Assembly: GCF_019703855.1 (NCBI RefSeq)
Contig: NZ_AP024086.1
Coordinates: 3,430,501 to 3,494,500, forward strand
DNA: 64,000 bases
Direction: 5' to 3'
From: Desulfomarina profundi
GTDB lineage: Bacteria > Desulfobacterota > Desulfobulbia > Desulfobulbales > Desulfocapsaceae
Every line of letters starts with the position of its first letter. Position 1 is the stretch's first letter. Positions 56,132 to 64,000 of this stretch are shown here, piece by piece. The notes under the pieces are model-generated. The model worked only from the letters and a program-made list of their open reading frames with translations. It did no database searches and was not told the DNA's origin. The position numbers were made by a program, and so were the translations under genes.

Positions 56132-56788
56132 ATGGAAACAGTTTTCGATAAAACCTGGGAATATCTTTATTCCCTCATCCGCCAGGGGGTAATGACTCTT
56201 GACTTCCTGCTCGAACACCTGCATTTTCTCGGGCCGGTAGCAGTCATTTTTCTCCTTGGACTTGTTACGGTTGCTGTAACAAAGGTGCTGAAAAAGTATA
56301 TTCGCACTAAACGACTGATAAAACTTGAGAAAGAGTTTCAATACTGGCTCTCCCTTCGAGAAGAGGCCATGCGCTGTGAGGACAGGGAAAAGGCAAAGGC
56401 ACTTGCAAAAAATATAGATCAGGCCAAACTCAACAAGGCCTATTATGACTATTTTTTCGAGGGCCTGATGCTCAGCTTTATCACGTTTTACCTGCCCGTT
56501 ATATCCATGGCTTCATATATCAACGAATCGTACAGGAGCAAAAGACTTCTGGAACTGTTCGGCAGAGATTACATTTTCAGGTTCGGCCAGGAAAACCCTG
56601 TTGTGATCGGAGCAGTTTTCTGGTTTCTCACAACCGTTGTTCTCCTCAACATTGGTCTCTATATCAAAAACTGGATGAAAAAACGTTACAGGGCTTCACA
56701 GAAGGGACAGGAAAAAAAAAGAATTGAACTGCCCGGAAAAAAAAAGGGAAGCCCACTTGATCAATCGGGCATCGAAAGATGTTCCTGA
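56132..56788 (+). CDS. Membrane protein, helix-coiled coil-two helices
   Basis: The 218-residue protein has a helix at about 28-48 (FLGPVAVIFLLGLVTVAVTKVL), a charged helical stretch (50-105, RTKRLIKLEKEFQYWLSLREEAMR), and two helices at about 115-135 and 155-180. The C-terminus is very basic (KKRIELPGKKKG). This order is reminiscent of DUF106/Oxa1-superfamily insertase proteins, but I see no decisive motif. It lies between the exporter and the molybdopterin gene, so may be part of their system. Function not assigned. Confidence 0.6.
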   Translation: METVFDKTWEYLYSLIRQGVMTLDFLLEHLHFLGPVAVIFLLGLVTVAVTKVLKKYIRTKRLIKLEKEFQYWLSLREEAMRCEDREKAKALAKNIDQAKLNKAYYDYFFEGLMLSFITFYLPVISMASYINESYRSKRLLELFGRDYIFRFGQENPVVIGAVFWFLTTVVLLNIGLYIKNWMKKRYRASQKGQEKKRIELPGKKKGSPLDQSGIERCS

Positions 56789-56804
56789 TTTTGGAGGTAT
56801 GATG

Positions 56805-58919
56805 ATGAAAAAATCTGTTTACTCCATCTGCGGGATGTGCACCGTACGCTGTCCCATCAGGGTGGAAACAGAAAACAACAAGGTAACCTGGATCGAAGGG
56901 AATCAGCATCTCTTAGGTGGTGCTCTCTGCGCTAAAGGTTCTGCGGGTCCGGCGCTGGTTGCCGACAAGGAACGACCCCAGCAGCCACTTATTCGTGACG
57001 GTGCCAGAGGCTCCGGCCGCTGGAAAGAGGTCAGCTGGCCGACAGCCTATGACTATATTACGGACAAGCTGAAAAAAATCAAAAGTGAATATGGACCCGA
57101 ATCCGTTGTCCTCAGTTCCAGGGGCGGTCCGTGGCAATCCCTGTACAAGGCATTTATTCACAGGTTCGGCTCCCCGAATTACACCAACCATGACAATACC
57201 TGTGGACGAAACACCCACCACTCCAGCCTCTCTATCAACGGAGTAGGCAGGAAAGGGTTTGTTTACGATATCAAAAATGCCAAACACCTGATTCTTTTCG
57301 GCCGCAATATGTTTTCTTCCCTGCGCATTGCCGAAAACCTGCAGACTCTTGACATGCTCGACAACGGAGGCAAGCTGACCTACGTTGACGTTCGCCAGAC
57401 AATGACCGGACTGAAAGCAACCCGTTTTTTCCAGGTGCGTCCCGGAACTGATTACGCTCTGGCGCTGGGCATGATTCATGAAATAATCCGCAGAGAAGCC
57501 TATGATGCGGAATTTATTGAACGATATGTTACAGGTTTTGACCAGCTCTGTTATTTTGTAGAACAGTACACACCCGCATGGGCGGCCAAGGAATGCGGAG
57601 TACGGGAAAAGGCCATCAAGAACTTTGTGGATGAGCTGCAGGAAGATATGCCGAAAGTCATCTTCCATCCGGGCTGGAACTACTCCAGGTACAAGGACTC
57701 CTTTTATGCCGCAAGAGCCCTGCATATCCTGAACGTCCTCATGGGCAGCATTGAGCAGAAAGGCGGCCTCATTATTCCCAAGGGACCAGGTGACTGTGGA
57801 GTTCCATCCATCAGAAATATTGACTTTCCCAAACCTGATATCAAACGTGGTGATGGTGTAGGCTGGAAATACAACCATTTCGACAAGGGACCCGGACTCG
57901 CCCATCTCTTCTTTCCCACCATGGAAAGTGAAGATCCCTATCCGATCAAGGCCTGGATAGCCATGCGTCATGACCCGTTCTCATGCATGCCCGAGCCCCA
58001 GAAGCAGGAAAAGTATTTTGATAAATGCGACCTGCTCGTATCCATCGACGCCCACTACAGTGAATTCGGCTGGTATTCCGACGTTATCCTGCCGGAATCC
58101 ACTTACCTGGAAAGGGATAACGGCATCTGTGTCCAGAAAGGGCCCAAGCCCCGGTTCGGCAGAAGACAGAAAGCGATAGAACTTGAAAATGATACCAAGC
58201 CATCCTGGCAGATCTTCAAGGATCTGGCAGACCGCCTGGATATGAAGGATTTCTTTCCGTTTGATACCATCGAAGATTTCTGGAAGTGGCAGCTTGAGCC
58301 CACAGGATTCAAACTGGAAGATTTTGATGAAAAGGGATTTATACCTCTCACCGACAAGGTGATCATGTACGATCCGAAAAACCTCGACGGCCAGTTCAAA
58401 ACTCCTTCGGGCAAAATTGAAATCATCAGTAAAAAACTCGATGACGCCGGCCTGCCTTCTCTGAAGGAATATGAATCACCCATCAGACCACCGAAAGGTA
58501 TGTTCAGACTGGTTTATGGCCGTACTGCGGTTCATACCCACGGTCATACCATCAACAATCCGCTTCTCAACGAGCTGATGCCTGAAAACAGCCTGTGGAT
58601 TAATGTGAAGGCAGCCAAGAAGCTTGGTATTGCCGATGGTGACCTGGTTGATGTCGTTTCCGAGAATGAAACCTACAGTGGAACAGTTCCGGCACGCGTG
58701 GTGGAATACATCCATCCGGAAGCTGTCTATACCCTGCACGGCTTCGGTCGGGAGATTCCACTCCAGACCAGGGCCTGCCATGCAGGAATCAGCGATCAGA
58801 AGCTGATGGATAACAAGCTGGATGACTGGGATCAGGCTGGTGGTGCCATTAACCTCTGCGAGGTTTTTGTTGTCGTCCGTCGCAGTGTCAGAAGTGCCAA
58901 GAGGAGGGTTGAGTTATGA
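56805..58919 (+). CDS. Molybdopterin oxidoreductase catalytic subunit with N-terminal [4Fe-4S]
   Basis: The 704-residue enzyme starts at ATG 56805 (GGAGG seven bases upstream; 56799 and 56802 are also ATG). CGMCTVRCPIRV and GALCAKG bind a 4Fe-4S cluster. NHDNTCGRNTHHSS has Cys as probable Mo ligand. VYGRTAVHTHGHTINNP and the C-terminal LHGFGREIPLQTRAC bind the cofactor. It is of the polysulfide/thiosulfate/tetrathionate-reductase-like branch of the DMSO reductase family. No Tat signal is seen, so it is probably cytoplasmic. The Fe-S subunit gene overlaps its end (ATGA). No membrane anchor gene (NrfD type) is nearby. Substrate unknown. Confidence 0.88.
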   Translation: MKKSVYSICGMCTVRCPIRVETENNKVTWIEGNQHLLGGALCAKGSAGPALVADKERPQQPLIRDGARGSGRWKEVSWPTAYDYITDKLKKIKSEYGPESVVLSSRGGPWQSLYKAFIHRFGSPNYTNHDNTCGRNTHHSSLSINGVGRKGFVYDIKNAKHLILFGRNMFSSLRIAENLQTLDMLDNGGKLTYVDVRQTMTGLKATRFFQVRPGTDYALALGMIHEIIRREAYDAEFIERYVTGFDQLCYFVEQYTPAWAAKECGVREKAIKNFVDELQEDMPKVIFHPGWNYSRYKDSFYAARALHILNVLMGSIEQKGGLIIPKGPGDCGVPSIRNIDFPKPDIKRGDGVGWKYNHFDKGPGLAHLFFPTMESEDPYPIKAWIAMRHDPFSCMPEPQKQEKYFDKCDLLVSIDAHYSEFGWYSDVILPESTYLERDNGICVQKGPKPRFGRRQKAIELENDTKPSWQIFKDLADRLDMKDFFPFDTIEDFWKWQLEPTGFKLEDFDEKGFIPLTDKVIMYDPKNLDGQFKTPSGKIEIISKKLDDAGLPSLKEYESPIRPPKGMFRLVYGRTAVHTHGHTINNPLLNELMPENSLWINVKAAKKLGIADGDLVDVVSENETYSGTVPARVVEYIHPEAVYTLHGFGREIPLQTRACHAGISDQKLMDNKLDDWDQAGGAINLCEVFVVVRRSVRSAKRRVEL

Positions 58920-59371
58920 ACAAATATATGATCTACCTCAACGGAAAACGATGTATAGGCTGCCACGGTTGCGAAATCCACTGCAAGGCCAACAAAAATC
59001 TTCCGGTAGGACCTCAGCTCTGTGAAATTGATCACTCCGAGATGGTCACGGTGAAAAGCGTTTCAAAAACGGAATTCTTTTTCCGTTCCTGCTATCACTG
59101 CGAAGAACCGTTCTGTGTTCCAATCTGTCCGACGGATGCCATGATCAAGCGGGAGGATGGTATTGTCTATATCGACCAGGAGAAATGCATAGGCTGCATG
59201 GCCTGTGCCGGAGCCTGTCCGTGGACAATTCCACAGATGAACCCGGATACCAAAAAAGCGATAAAATGTGATTACTGCATGGATCGCGTAGATGCAGGTT
59301 TGAAGCCAGCCTGCGTTACCAAATGTACCACCCATGCACTGAAATTTGTTATCCTTCAGGAAGTGGAGTAA
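58916..59371 (+). CDS. DmsB/PhsB-like four-cluster ferredoxin subunit
   Basis: The 151-residue protein has Cys groups for up to four [4Fe-4S] clusters: CIGCHGCEIHCK, CYHCEEPFCVPICP, CIGCMACAGACP and CDYCMDRVDAGLKPACVTKC. It is the electron-transfer subunit of the molybdopterin oxidoreductase whose stop it overlaps by four bases. It has no signal peptide. Redox partner is unknown since no quinol-linked anchor protein is encoded here. Confidence 0.93.
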   Translation: MNKYMIYLNGKRCIGCHGCEIHCKANKNLPVGPQLCEIDHSEMVTVKSVSKTEFFFRSCYHCEEPFCVPICPTDAMIKREDGIVYIDQEKCIGCMACAGACPWTIPQMNPDTKKAIKCDYCMDRVDAGLKPACVTKCTTHALKFVILQEVE

Positions 59372-59379
59372 TTTTTCAA

Positions 59380-59408
59380 CAGCGGGGTGCCATCCTGTCA
59401 CCCCGCTG
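59380..59408. terminator. Terminator-like hairpin at convergent gene ends
   Basis: CAGCGGGGTG pairs perfectly with CACCCCGCTG around a nine-base loop. It lies after the ferredoxin stop (59371) and overlaps the stop of tatD (59398) on the other strand. Confidence 0.65.
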
Positions 59409-60182
59409 TCTGCAGGTTTAGAATCTTTTTTGCATTCGCGCTGGTCTGCCTGGCAATTTCCTCCATGGACTCCCGCCGTATCAAAGACAGTGCCTCCAGA
59501 ACATTCGGTAAGTATTCTGGGCTGTTAGGTAAATTTTTTTGAGCGACAGGACCCACCATATCGGGGGCATCAGTTTCAAGAACAATTGCCTCCAGGGGCA
59601 ATTCAGCTGCCAGTTTCCTGATTTTTTTCGCCCTCTCCCATGTCACCATGGTCCCGTAGCCCAACACGAATCCCAATCGCACGTAAATATCCGCCTGTTG
59701 TCTGCTGCCATTGAAAGCATGGACAATACCACCATAACTGAAGTGCGACTGACGCAACACTGCCAGCACCTGATCATGGGCCTTTCTCACATGGAGCAGG
59801 ATCGGCAGGTGCAAGACCTTTGCAATATCAAGCTGCCCCTGAACAATTCCTGCTGTTTCTGCACATCTCTGTGCCCAGACTGGAAATCAAGACCGATCTC
59901 CCCCACGGCTACCACATTTTCGTTCTCACAGAGACTTCGCAACACCTCCAGAGCGTCAAGCTTACAGGGGAAAAGAGGATGCAATCCCAAGGCTGGATGA
60001 AGATATGATTTTTCACGGCATAAAGAGAGTATTTCCTGCCAGCTGTCATAACTGTAACCGGGAATAACAAAATCGGTGACCCCGGCTTTCCTGCTGCGAG
60101 AGAGAATTCCATCAAGGTCCGAAGCAAGAAGGGAATGATTGAGATGACAATGGGTGTCAATGAGTTCTATTTTCCTTTCCAT
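59398..60182 (-). CDS. TatD family metal-dependent DNase/hydrolase (frame broken by one missing base)
   Basis: The gene starts at ATG 60182 (MERKIELIDTHCHLNHS). LIDTHCHL, HPLFP..., VGEIGLDFQSG, LHVRKAHDQ and LETDAPDM are the metal-binding motifs of TatD nucleases. The frame is lost at the C4 run 59836-59839 (plus strand). One added base gives FRGQLDIAKVLHLPILLHVRKA and ends at 59398, for about 261 residues, the normal TatD length. Such proteins act in DNA repair or turnover. The stop lies inside the hairpin shared with the ferredoxin gene. Confidence 0.9.
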
Positions 60183-60243
60183 CCGTTAACTCTACTCACA
60201 AAAATGAAATATGATTGAAAAGAACCCGGAAAAAAGCTAGGTT

Positions 60244-60386
60244 GTGTCTGTTCAGAAATGAAATTTTTTGTTCGAGTTCAAGGAGCATAGAAAAATAAAA
60301 AGCGCAGCATATTAGGCATATGTGAGCATTTTTATTTTTCGTAGCGACGCAGAAATCGGGCAAAAAGACCATTTATGGACAGACAC
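60244..60386. repeat. MITE-like element C, copy 2
   Basis: The unit matches 42332-42491 over nearly its whole length but lacks 17 bases of that copy. The right end CATTTATGGACAGACACC is the inverse of the left end GTGTCTGTTCAGAAATG with few changes. The sequence just after it (60390-60410, GTTGTGTCAGTTCACAAATG) repeats the left end again, so a second, decayed end lies between the element and argA. argA starts about 50 bases beyond. Confidence 0.8.
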
Positions 60387-60440
60387 CAGGTTGTGTCAGT
60401 TCACAAATGAACATAATCTTCTTTTACATTGACCTTTTTC

Positions 60441-61787
60441 ATGAACAGCTACAACAATAATTTTTTGAAATGGTTCCGCCATGTGTCTCCCTATATTCAT
60501 CTTCACCGGGGAAAGACCTTTGTCATCATGATCCCGGGAGACTGCATTGAACAGCAGAACTTTCCCAATATTATCTGGGATATCGCGACCCTGCACTCCC
60601 TCGGTATACGCCTTGTCATCGTTCACGGGGCAAGAATACAGATCGAAAAGGAACTGTCGAAGGATAACATCCGATCCCGTTTTCATGAAGGGTCAAGAAT
60701 CACGGAAAGAAACCACCTGGAAGCCGTTCTCAAGGCGATCGGGTCCACACGCTTCCAGCTGGAGGCTCTTTTTTCCAGTGGCCTGCCGGATTCTCCCATG
60801 TCCGGAGCAAAAATAAAGCTTCGCAGCGGTAATTTCATAACCGCGAAACCACAGGGTGTAATCAACGGCATCGATCATCAGATGACCGGAAAAGTGCGCA
60901 GTGTCGATACTGATGCCATTCTGGAAATTGTCGCAGGTGGCGGACTACCTCTTCTCTCTCCCCTGGGATACTCGGTCACCGGGGAAGTCTTCAACCTCTC
61001 TTTCGCCGATGTCGGAATCAGTGTAGCTGCCACCATTCAAGCTGATAAAATTCTTATTTTCAATGACGACGGCCCCATCCACGATAAAAATAACAGTCTC
61101 TACCGTCAGTTGACAATTGAACAGTGTGAAACATTTCTCCATGACCAACACGACCACGCACCCGCGAGCTCCTATTTTTCCCTGCGTGCCTGCCTGGCTG
61201 CCTGCCGACGAGGTATCCCCAGGGCCCATATCATTTCATCCATGGAAGACGGTACCCTGCTCAAGGAACTGTTTACCCGGGACGGCAACGGGACGATGGT
61301 TTACGGTGATCACTATGAATCCATCAGAGCAGCAGAGACCAATGATGTTGTCGGTATCATGAATCTTATTTCTCCCCTGGAAAAAAAAGGAATCCTGGTA
61401 AAACGTTCCCGTGAGCTTCTGGAGAAGGAGATAGGATATTTCACCGTCATGGAAAAGGATAATATGATTATTGGTTGCGCAGCCCTTTACCCGATCCAGG
61501 ATGCAGCAGCTGGAGAACTGGCATGTGTTGCAGTCATGAAAGAATATCAAAAGGATGGTCGAGCAAAACAACTGCTCGACCATATTGAAAAGAAGGCGAG
61601 GCAACATGGCCTGAAACAGATTTTTTCGCTGACCACCAGGACCGCCCACTGGTTTCTTGAACAGGGATTTGTTGAAACCAGCCTGGACAGGATGCCGGCA
61701 AGCCGGAAAAAATTATATAACTACCAGCGTAACTCCAAGATTTTTGTAAAATCTCTCCAGGAACCTGTCCAACTATCTACAGAGTAA
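60441..61787 (+). CDS. argA: Amino-acid N-acetyltransferase (N-acetylglutamate synthase)
   Basis: This starts arginine synthesis by acetylating glutamate. The 448-residue protein, from ATG 60441 (TTG 60429 is possible; neither has a good ribosome binding site), has an amino-acid kinase-like domain at 1-280 ([33 protein letters not shown]) and a GNAT domain at 300-448 ([19 protein letters not shown], degenerate acyl-CoA loop). The order and length match ArgA. The upstream repeat element may have affected its promoter. The end overlaps the convergent chemoreceptor by eleven bases. Confidence 0.92.
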   Translation: MNSYNNNFLKWFRHVSPYIHLHRGKTFVIMIPGDCIEQQNFPNIIWDIATLHSLGIRLVIVHGARIQIEKELSKDNIRSRFHEGSRITERNHLEAVLKAIGSTRFQLEALFSSGLPDSPMSGAKIKLRSGNFITAKPQGVINGIDHQMTGKVRSVDTDAILEIVAGGGLPLLSPLGYSVTGEVFNLSFADVGISVAATIQADKILIFNDDGPIHDKNNSLYRQLTIEQCETFLHDQHDHAPASSYFSLRACLAACRRGIPRAHIISSMEDGTLLKELFTRDGNGTMVYGDHYESIRAAETNDVVGIMNLISPLEKKGILVKRSRELLEKEIGYFTVMEKDNMIIGCAALYPIQDAAAGELACVAVMKEYQKDGRAKQLLDHIEKKARQHGLKQIFSLTTRTAHWFLEQGFVETSLDRMPASRKKLYNYQRNSKIFVKSLQEPVQLSTE

Positions 61788-63416
61788 TTTTTGAAACCAT
61801 TTGCTCCAGATTTTCAGCCAGATTCTGTATATCTTCCCCATTATCCTTGACCTTGTCCGCGGAATTGGATGTGGCCTGACTGTGCTCTGAAACCTCGTTC
61901 ATGTCACCTGCCACCTCACTGGATACGGTTGACAGTTGGGCAACGTTTTCAGTAACCTCCTGAATTCCCAGGGAGGCCTGGGAAATATTGTCTGCTATTT
62001 CCATCGTGGTTGCAGACTGCTCCTCAACAGAAGTTGTAATGGTGGAGACAATGGAGTTCACCTCGTTTATGATTTTGGTGATCTGCTGAATCTGGGTCAC
62101 GGTGCCGGCAGTGGAATTCTGAATACCTTCGATACGGGATTTGATTTCATGGGTAGCGTCTGCTGTCTGTTTTGCGAGATCCTTGATCTCATTTGCCACA
62201 ACAGCAAAACCTTTTCCGGCCTCTCCTGCCCGTGCGGCCTCAATGGTTGCATTGAGAGCAAGGAGATTGGTCTGCTCAGAAATCTCGGTAATGGTCTCTG
62301 TGACCTTGCCGATTTCAGTAGCGGCCAAACCCAGCTCGTCAACTTTTTCAGAAGCAGAATTTGCCTCTGCCACAGCCTCTCCTGAAATGGTCTGGGCCTG
62401 CTCCGTATTATTCACAATTTCAGTTATGGTTGAAGTCATCTCATCGGTTGCCGTGGAGACCAGGGCAATATTAGTGGAGGCTTCTTCCGTTGCCGCAGCC
62501 ACGGTATTCATATTGGAACTCATCTGTTCAGCCGCCTGGGCCACATCAATGGAAATTGATGAAGTGGCCTTCGCCCTTTCCTGCATTTCAACAGCGATAT
62601 TACCGAGTGAAGTGGAGAGATCACTCAGTTTTTGTGAATTTTGAGATACCTCTCCAAACATTTCGTTTAAATTTCCACTCATGTCATCCAGGTAATGCCC
62701 AATCTGTCCTATCTCATCCTCACCTGAAATACCAGATTTTCGACTCAGGTCACCATTCCCGATTACCTGGGCGAATTCGGTAATCTGATTCAATCTGCCT
62801 ATGACCTTCTGGATGACAATAACACCAATAATTGAAAAAAAGATACCAATGCCGAGCCCGGCCAGCTGCAAAGCAAGAAGCAGAGACACTGATGATTCGG
62901 CATCTTTCTGCATCTGGACTACTGCCTTATTCATAGCGACAAGGAGATTATTGGAATGCTCCTCTATCCAGTGAAGTTCATCCTTTGCCGACGGAGCACC
63001 CGCAATCACCCTCTCCATTTTTCCCCTGTACTCCTTCCAAAGAGGTTGAACATTCTGAAGAAGCTGCAATGCCTCACCCTGCACGGGGGGGCAGGAAAAA
63101 CTTTTCTTGTTATCCAACGCCAGAGACAGGGGGATCTCCCCCCCTGCATGAGACTGTTGAGGGTTGTATTGAAAACACGCATGGAATTGGCAGAGGCATT
63201 GAATGCCTTCTCCCGTTCGATTCCATCATCAGCACTCACTCCTTCCAGAAGCTCCCTGGTCATTTTCTGGCTGAGCATTCGCTGTCGACCGGCCATATTT
63301 ATAATAGCCCCATCATTCTTCTGGTTGTTGGTCACCCACCAGGTGACAAGAAACATACCAAGGATGATTAACGCCAGACTGCCGGTGACAAGTATAATTT
63401 TTGTCCTCACTTTCAT
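61777..63416 (-). CDS. Methyl-accepting chemotaxis protein with PilJ-like sensor (frame broken by one missing base)
   Basis: The gene starts at ATG 63416 (GGAGGAG upstream). TM1 at 5-27 is followed by [17 protein letters not shown], the type IV pili/PilJ-like periplasmic sensor. The frame is lost at the C7 run 63138-63144; one added G gives [18 protein letters not shown] and continues through TM2 ([24 protein letters not shown]), HAMP, and the signalling domain with [38 protein letters not shown]. The corrected protein has about 546 residues. It senses a ligand in the periplasm, perhaps nitrate-like or surface cues, and controls CheA. The first half and second half are in different frames only because of the run. 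Confidence 0.9.
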
Positions 63417-63718
63417 AAAACGCACTCCTCCAGTCACTGAATTTCTGCCTGGGCTGTTCATACAGAAAAAAACAGGCTTTTTCCGGAACAGTTACTCAAT
63501 TTCCTCTCTAATTTGGGTTTATCACAAACAAGCTACAGATGTAAAATTTTTTCTCGGAAAAAACACTTTATGTGGGCTCTTTTTTCAAGTTATCGAAATG
63601 TAACATTTTTTCGCCCAAAACCCTTGGGCCACATTGTAATATAGTTTTATTTCTGATAACCTTTAATGGATCTTAACAAAAAAACATAACCATCAGTGTC
63701 TGCCCGAAGGCCTCCGAA
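63417..63718. other. Intergenic region between chemoreceptor and sensor gene
   Basis: This 302-base stretch is AT-rich. It should hold the divergent promoters of the chemoreceptor (minus) and the next plus-strand gene. AAGG lies before the ATG at 63719. I see no gene and no obvious operator. Confidence 0.45.
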
Positions 63719-64000
63719 ATGCGATACGGATCCGGATCCATTCTTTTTTCCATGCTGACACCTCTCCTTTGTCTTTTCCTGAGTCACGCGGCAGCACAGT
63801 CTGACAAAACCGTCTCTGTACCTGTACAGAACCAGCTGAAAATAAAACATATCCTGCTGCTCAATTCCTATCACCAGAGAATGACCTGGGTAAAAGATAT
63901 TGTGCGGGGAGTGGAAGACATTCTTCAGCCTGAAAAAAATGGTCTCTCTCTTCATGTGGAAAACATGGATTCGAAAAGATACCATTCTCGAGAATACTAT
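63719..64000 (+). CDS. ABC-type periplasmic binding-sensor protein, N-terminus only
   Basis: The gene runs off the right edge (94 codons seen). It begins RYGSGSILFSMLTPLLCLFLSHAAAQ, a signal peptide, then KIKHILLLNSYHQRMTWVKDIVRGVEDIL and VENMDSKRYH. This matches the start of periplasmic sugar/ABC-substrate-binding-type sensor domains joined to histidine kinases or diguanylate cyclases. The downstream part, which would tell the output, is not in the window. Confidence 0.75.
   Translation, partial: MRYGSGSILFSMLTPLLCLFLSHAAAQSDKTVSVPVQNQLKIKHILLLNSYHQRMTWVKDIVRGVEDILQPEKNGLSLHVENMDSKRYHSREYY

Overview
The window is chromosomal DNA of a Gram-negative bacterium, most likely an anaerobic or microaerophilic member of the Desulfobacterota (Desulfobulbales-like). 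This rests on gene content and style: TRAP transporters, a cytochrome bd oxidase with a DUF4492 partner, an orphan molybdopterin/Fe-S oxidoreductase pair beside a TauE/SafE-type exporter, several rhodanese domains, a probable selenoprotein, sigma-54 regulation, and many short interspersed palindromic repeats. I saw no rRNA, tRNA, CRISPR array, prophage or complete insertion sequence.

Layout. 0-10 kb: a CoA-transferase fused to a GNAT domain, a receiver-like/Ser-Thr kinase fusion, a phosphoesterase, plsY, a universal stress protein and a TAXI-type TRAP transporter. 10-13.4 kb: def-fmt-larC-pgpA, nearly all with start/stop overlaps. 13.4-17.7 kb: a MipA-like outer membrane protein and cydAB with DUF4492 and a previously hidden 30-residue membrane ORF; a conserved 88-bp element precedes both the mipA-like gene and cydA. 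18-28.4 kb: a catabolic cluster (GntR regulator, YgeY-like hydrolase, carbamate kinase, DctPQM TRAP transporter, two PLP enzymes, YgeW-like knotted carbamoyltransferase); two perfect 163-bp direct repeats bracket the regulator-hydrolase-kinase-transporter part. It probably imports a ureido or carbamoylated amino acid and recovers ATP from carbamoyl phosphate. 29-35 kb: a HAF-repeat secreted protein, amt-glnK, small proteins, and a three-domain rhodanese lipoprotein read through an in-frame UGA with a bacterial SECIS hairpin. 35-46 kb: glycosyltransferases, an ExeA-type ATPase/OmpA fusion, a TPR protein, a Tat-exported VanY-like peptidase and a GT2 / LpxB-N / GT39 operon. 46-50 kb: DUF2062, a PEP-synthase-like protein and a tyrosine phosphatase/YkgJ cysteine-cluster protein. 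50-59.4 kb: a sigma-54 activator, a sigma-54 promoter with dyad sites, a histidine kinase and response regulator, a TauE/SafE exporter, a membrane protein and a molybdopterin oxidoreductase with its ferredoxin subunit. 59.4-64 kb: TatD, N-acetylglutamate synthase, a chemoreceptor and the start of a sensor protein.

A strong technical signal runs through the window. Twelve genes are broken at thirteen places, and every break is repaired by adding one G or C to a short G/C run. This is best read as systematic homopolymer under-calling, so these genes are annotated here as full-length CDS with a corrected frame, not as pseudogenes. Family names come from reading the translated sequence; no database search was run.
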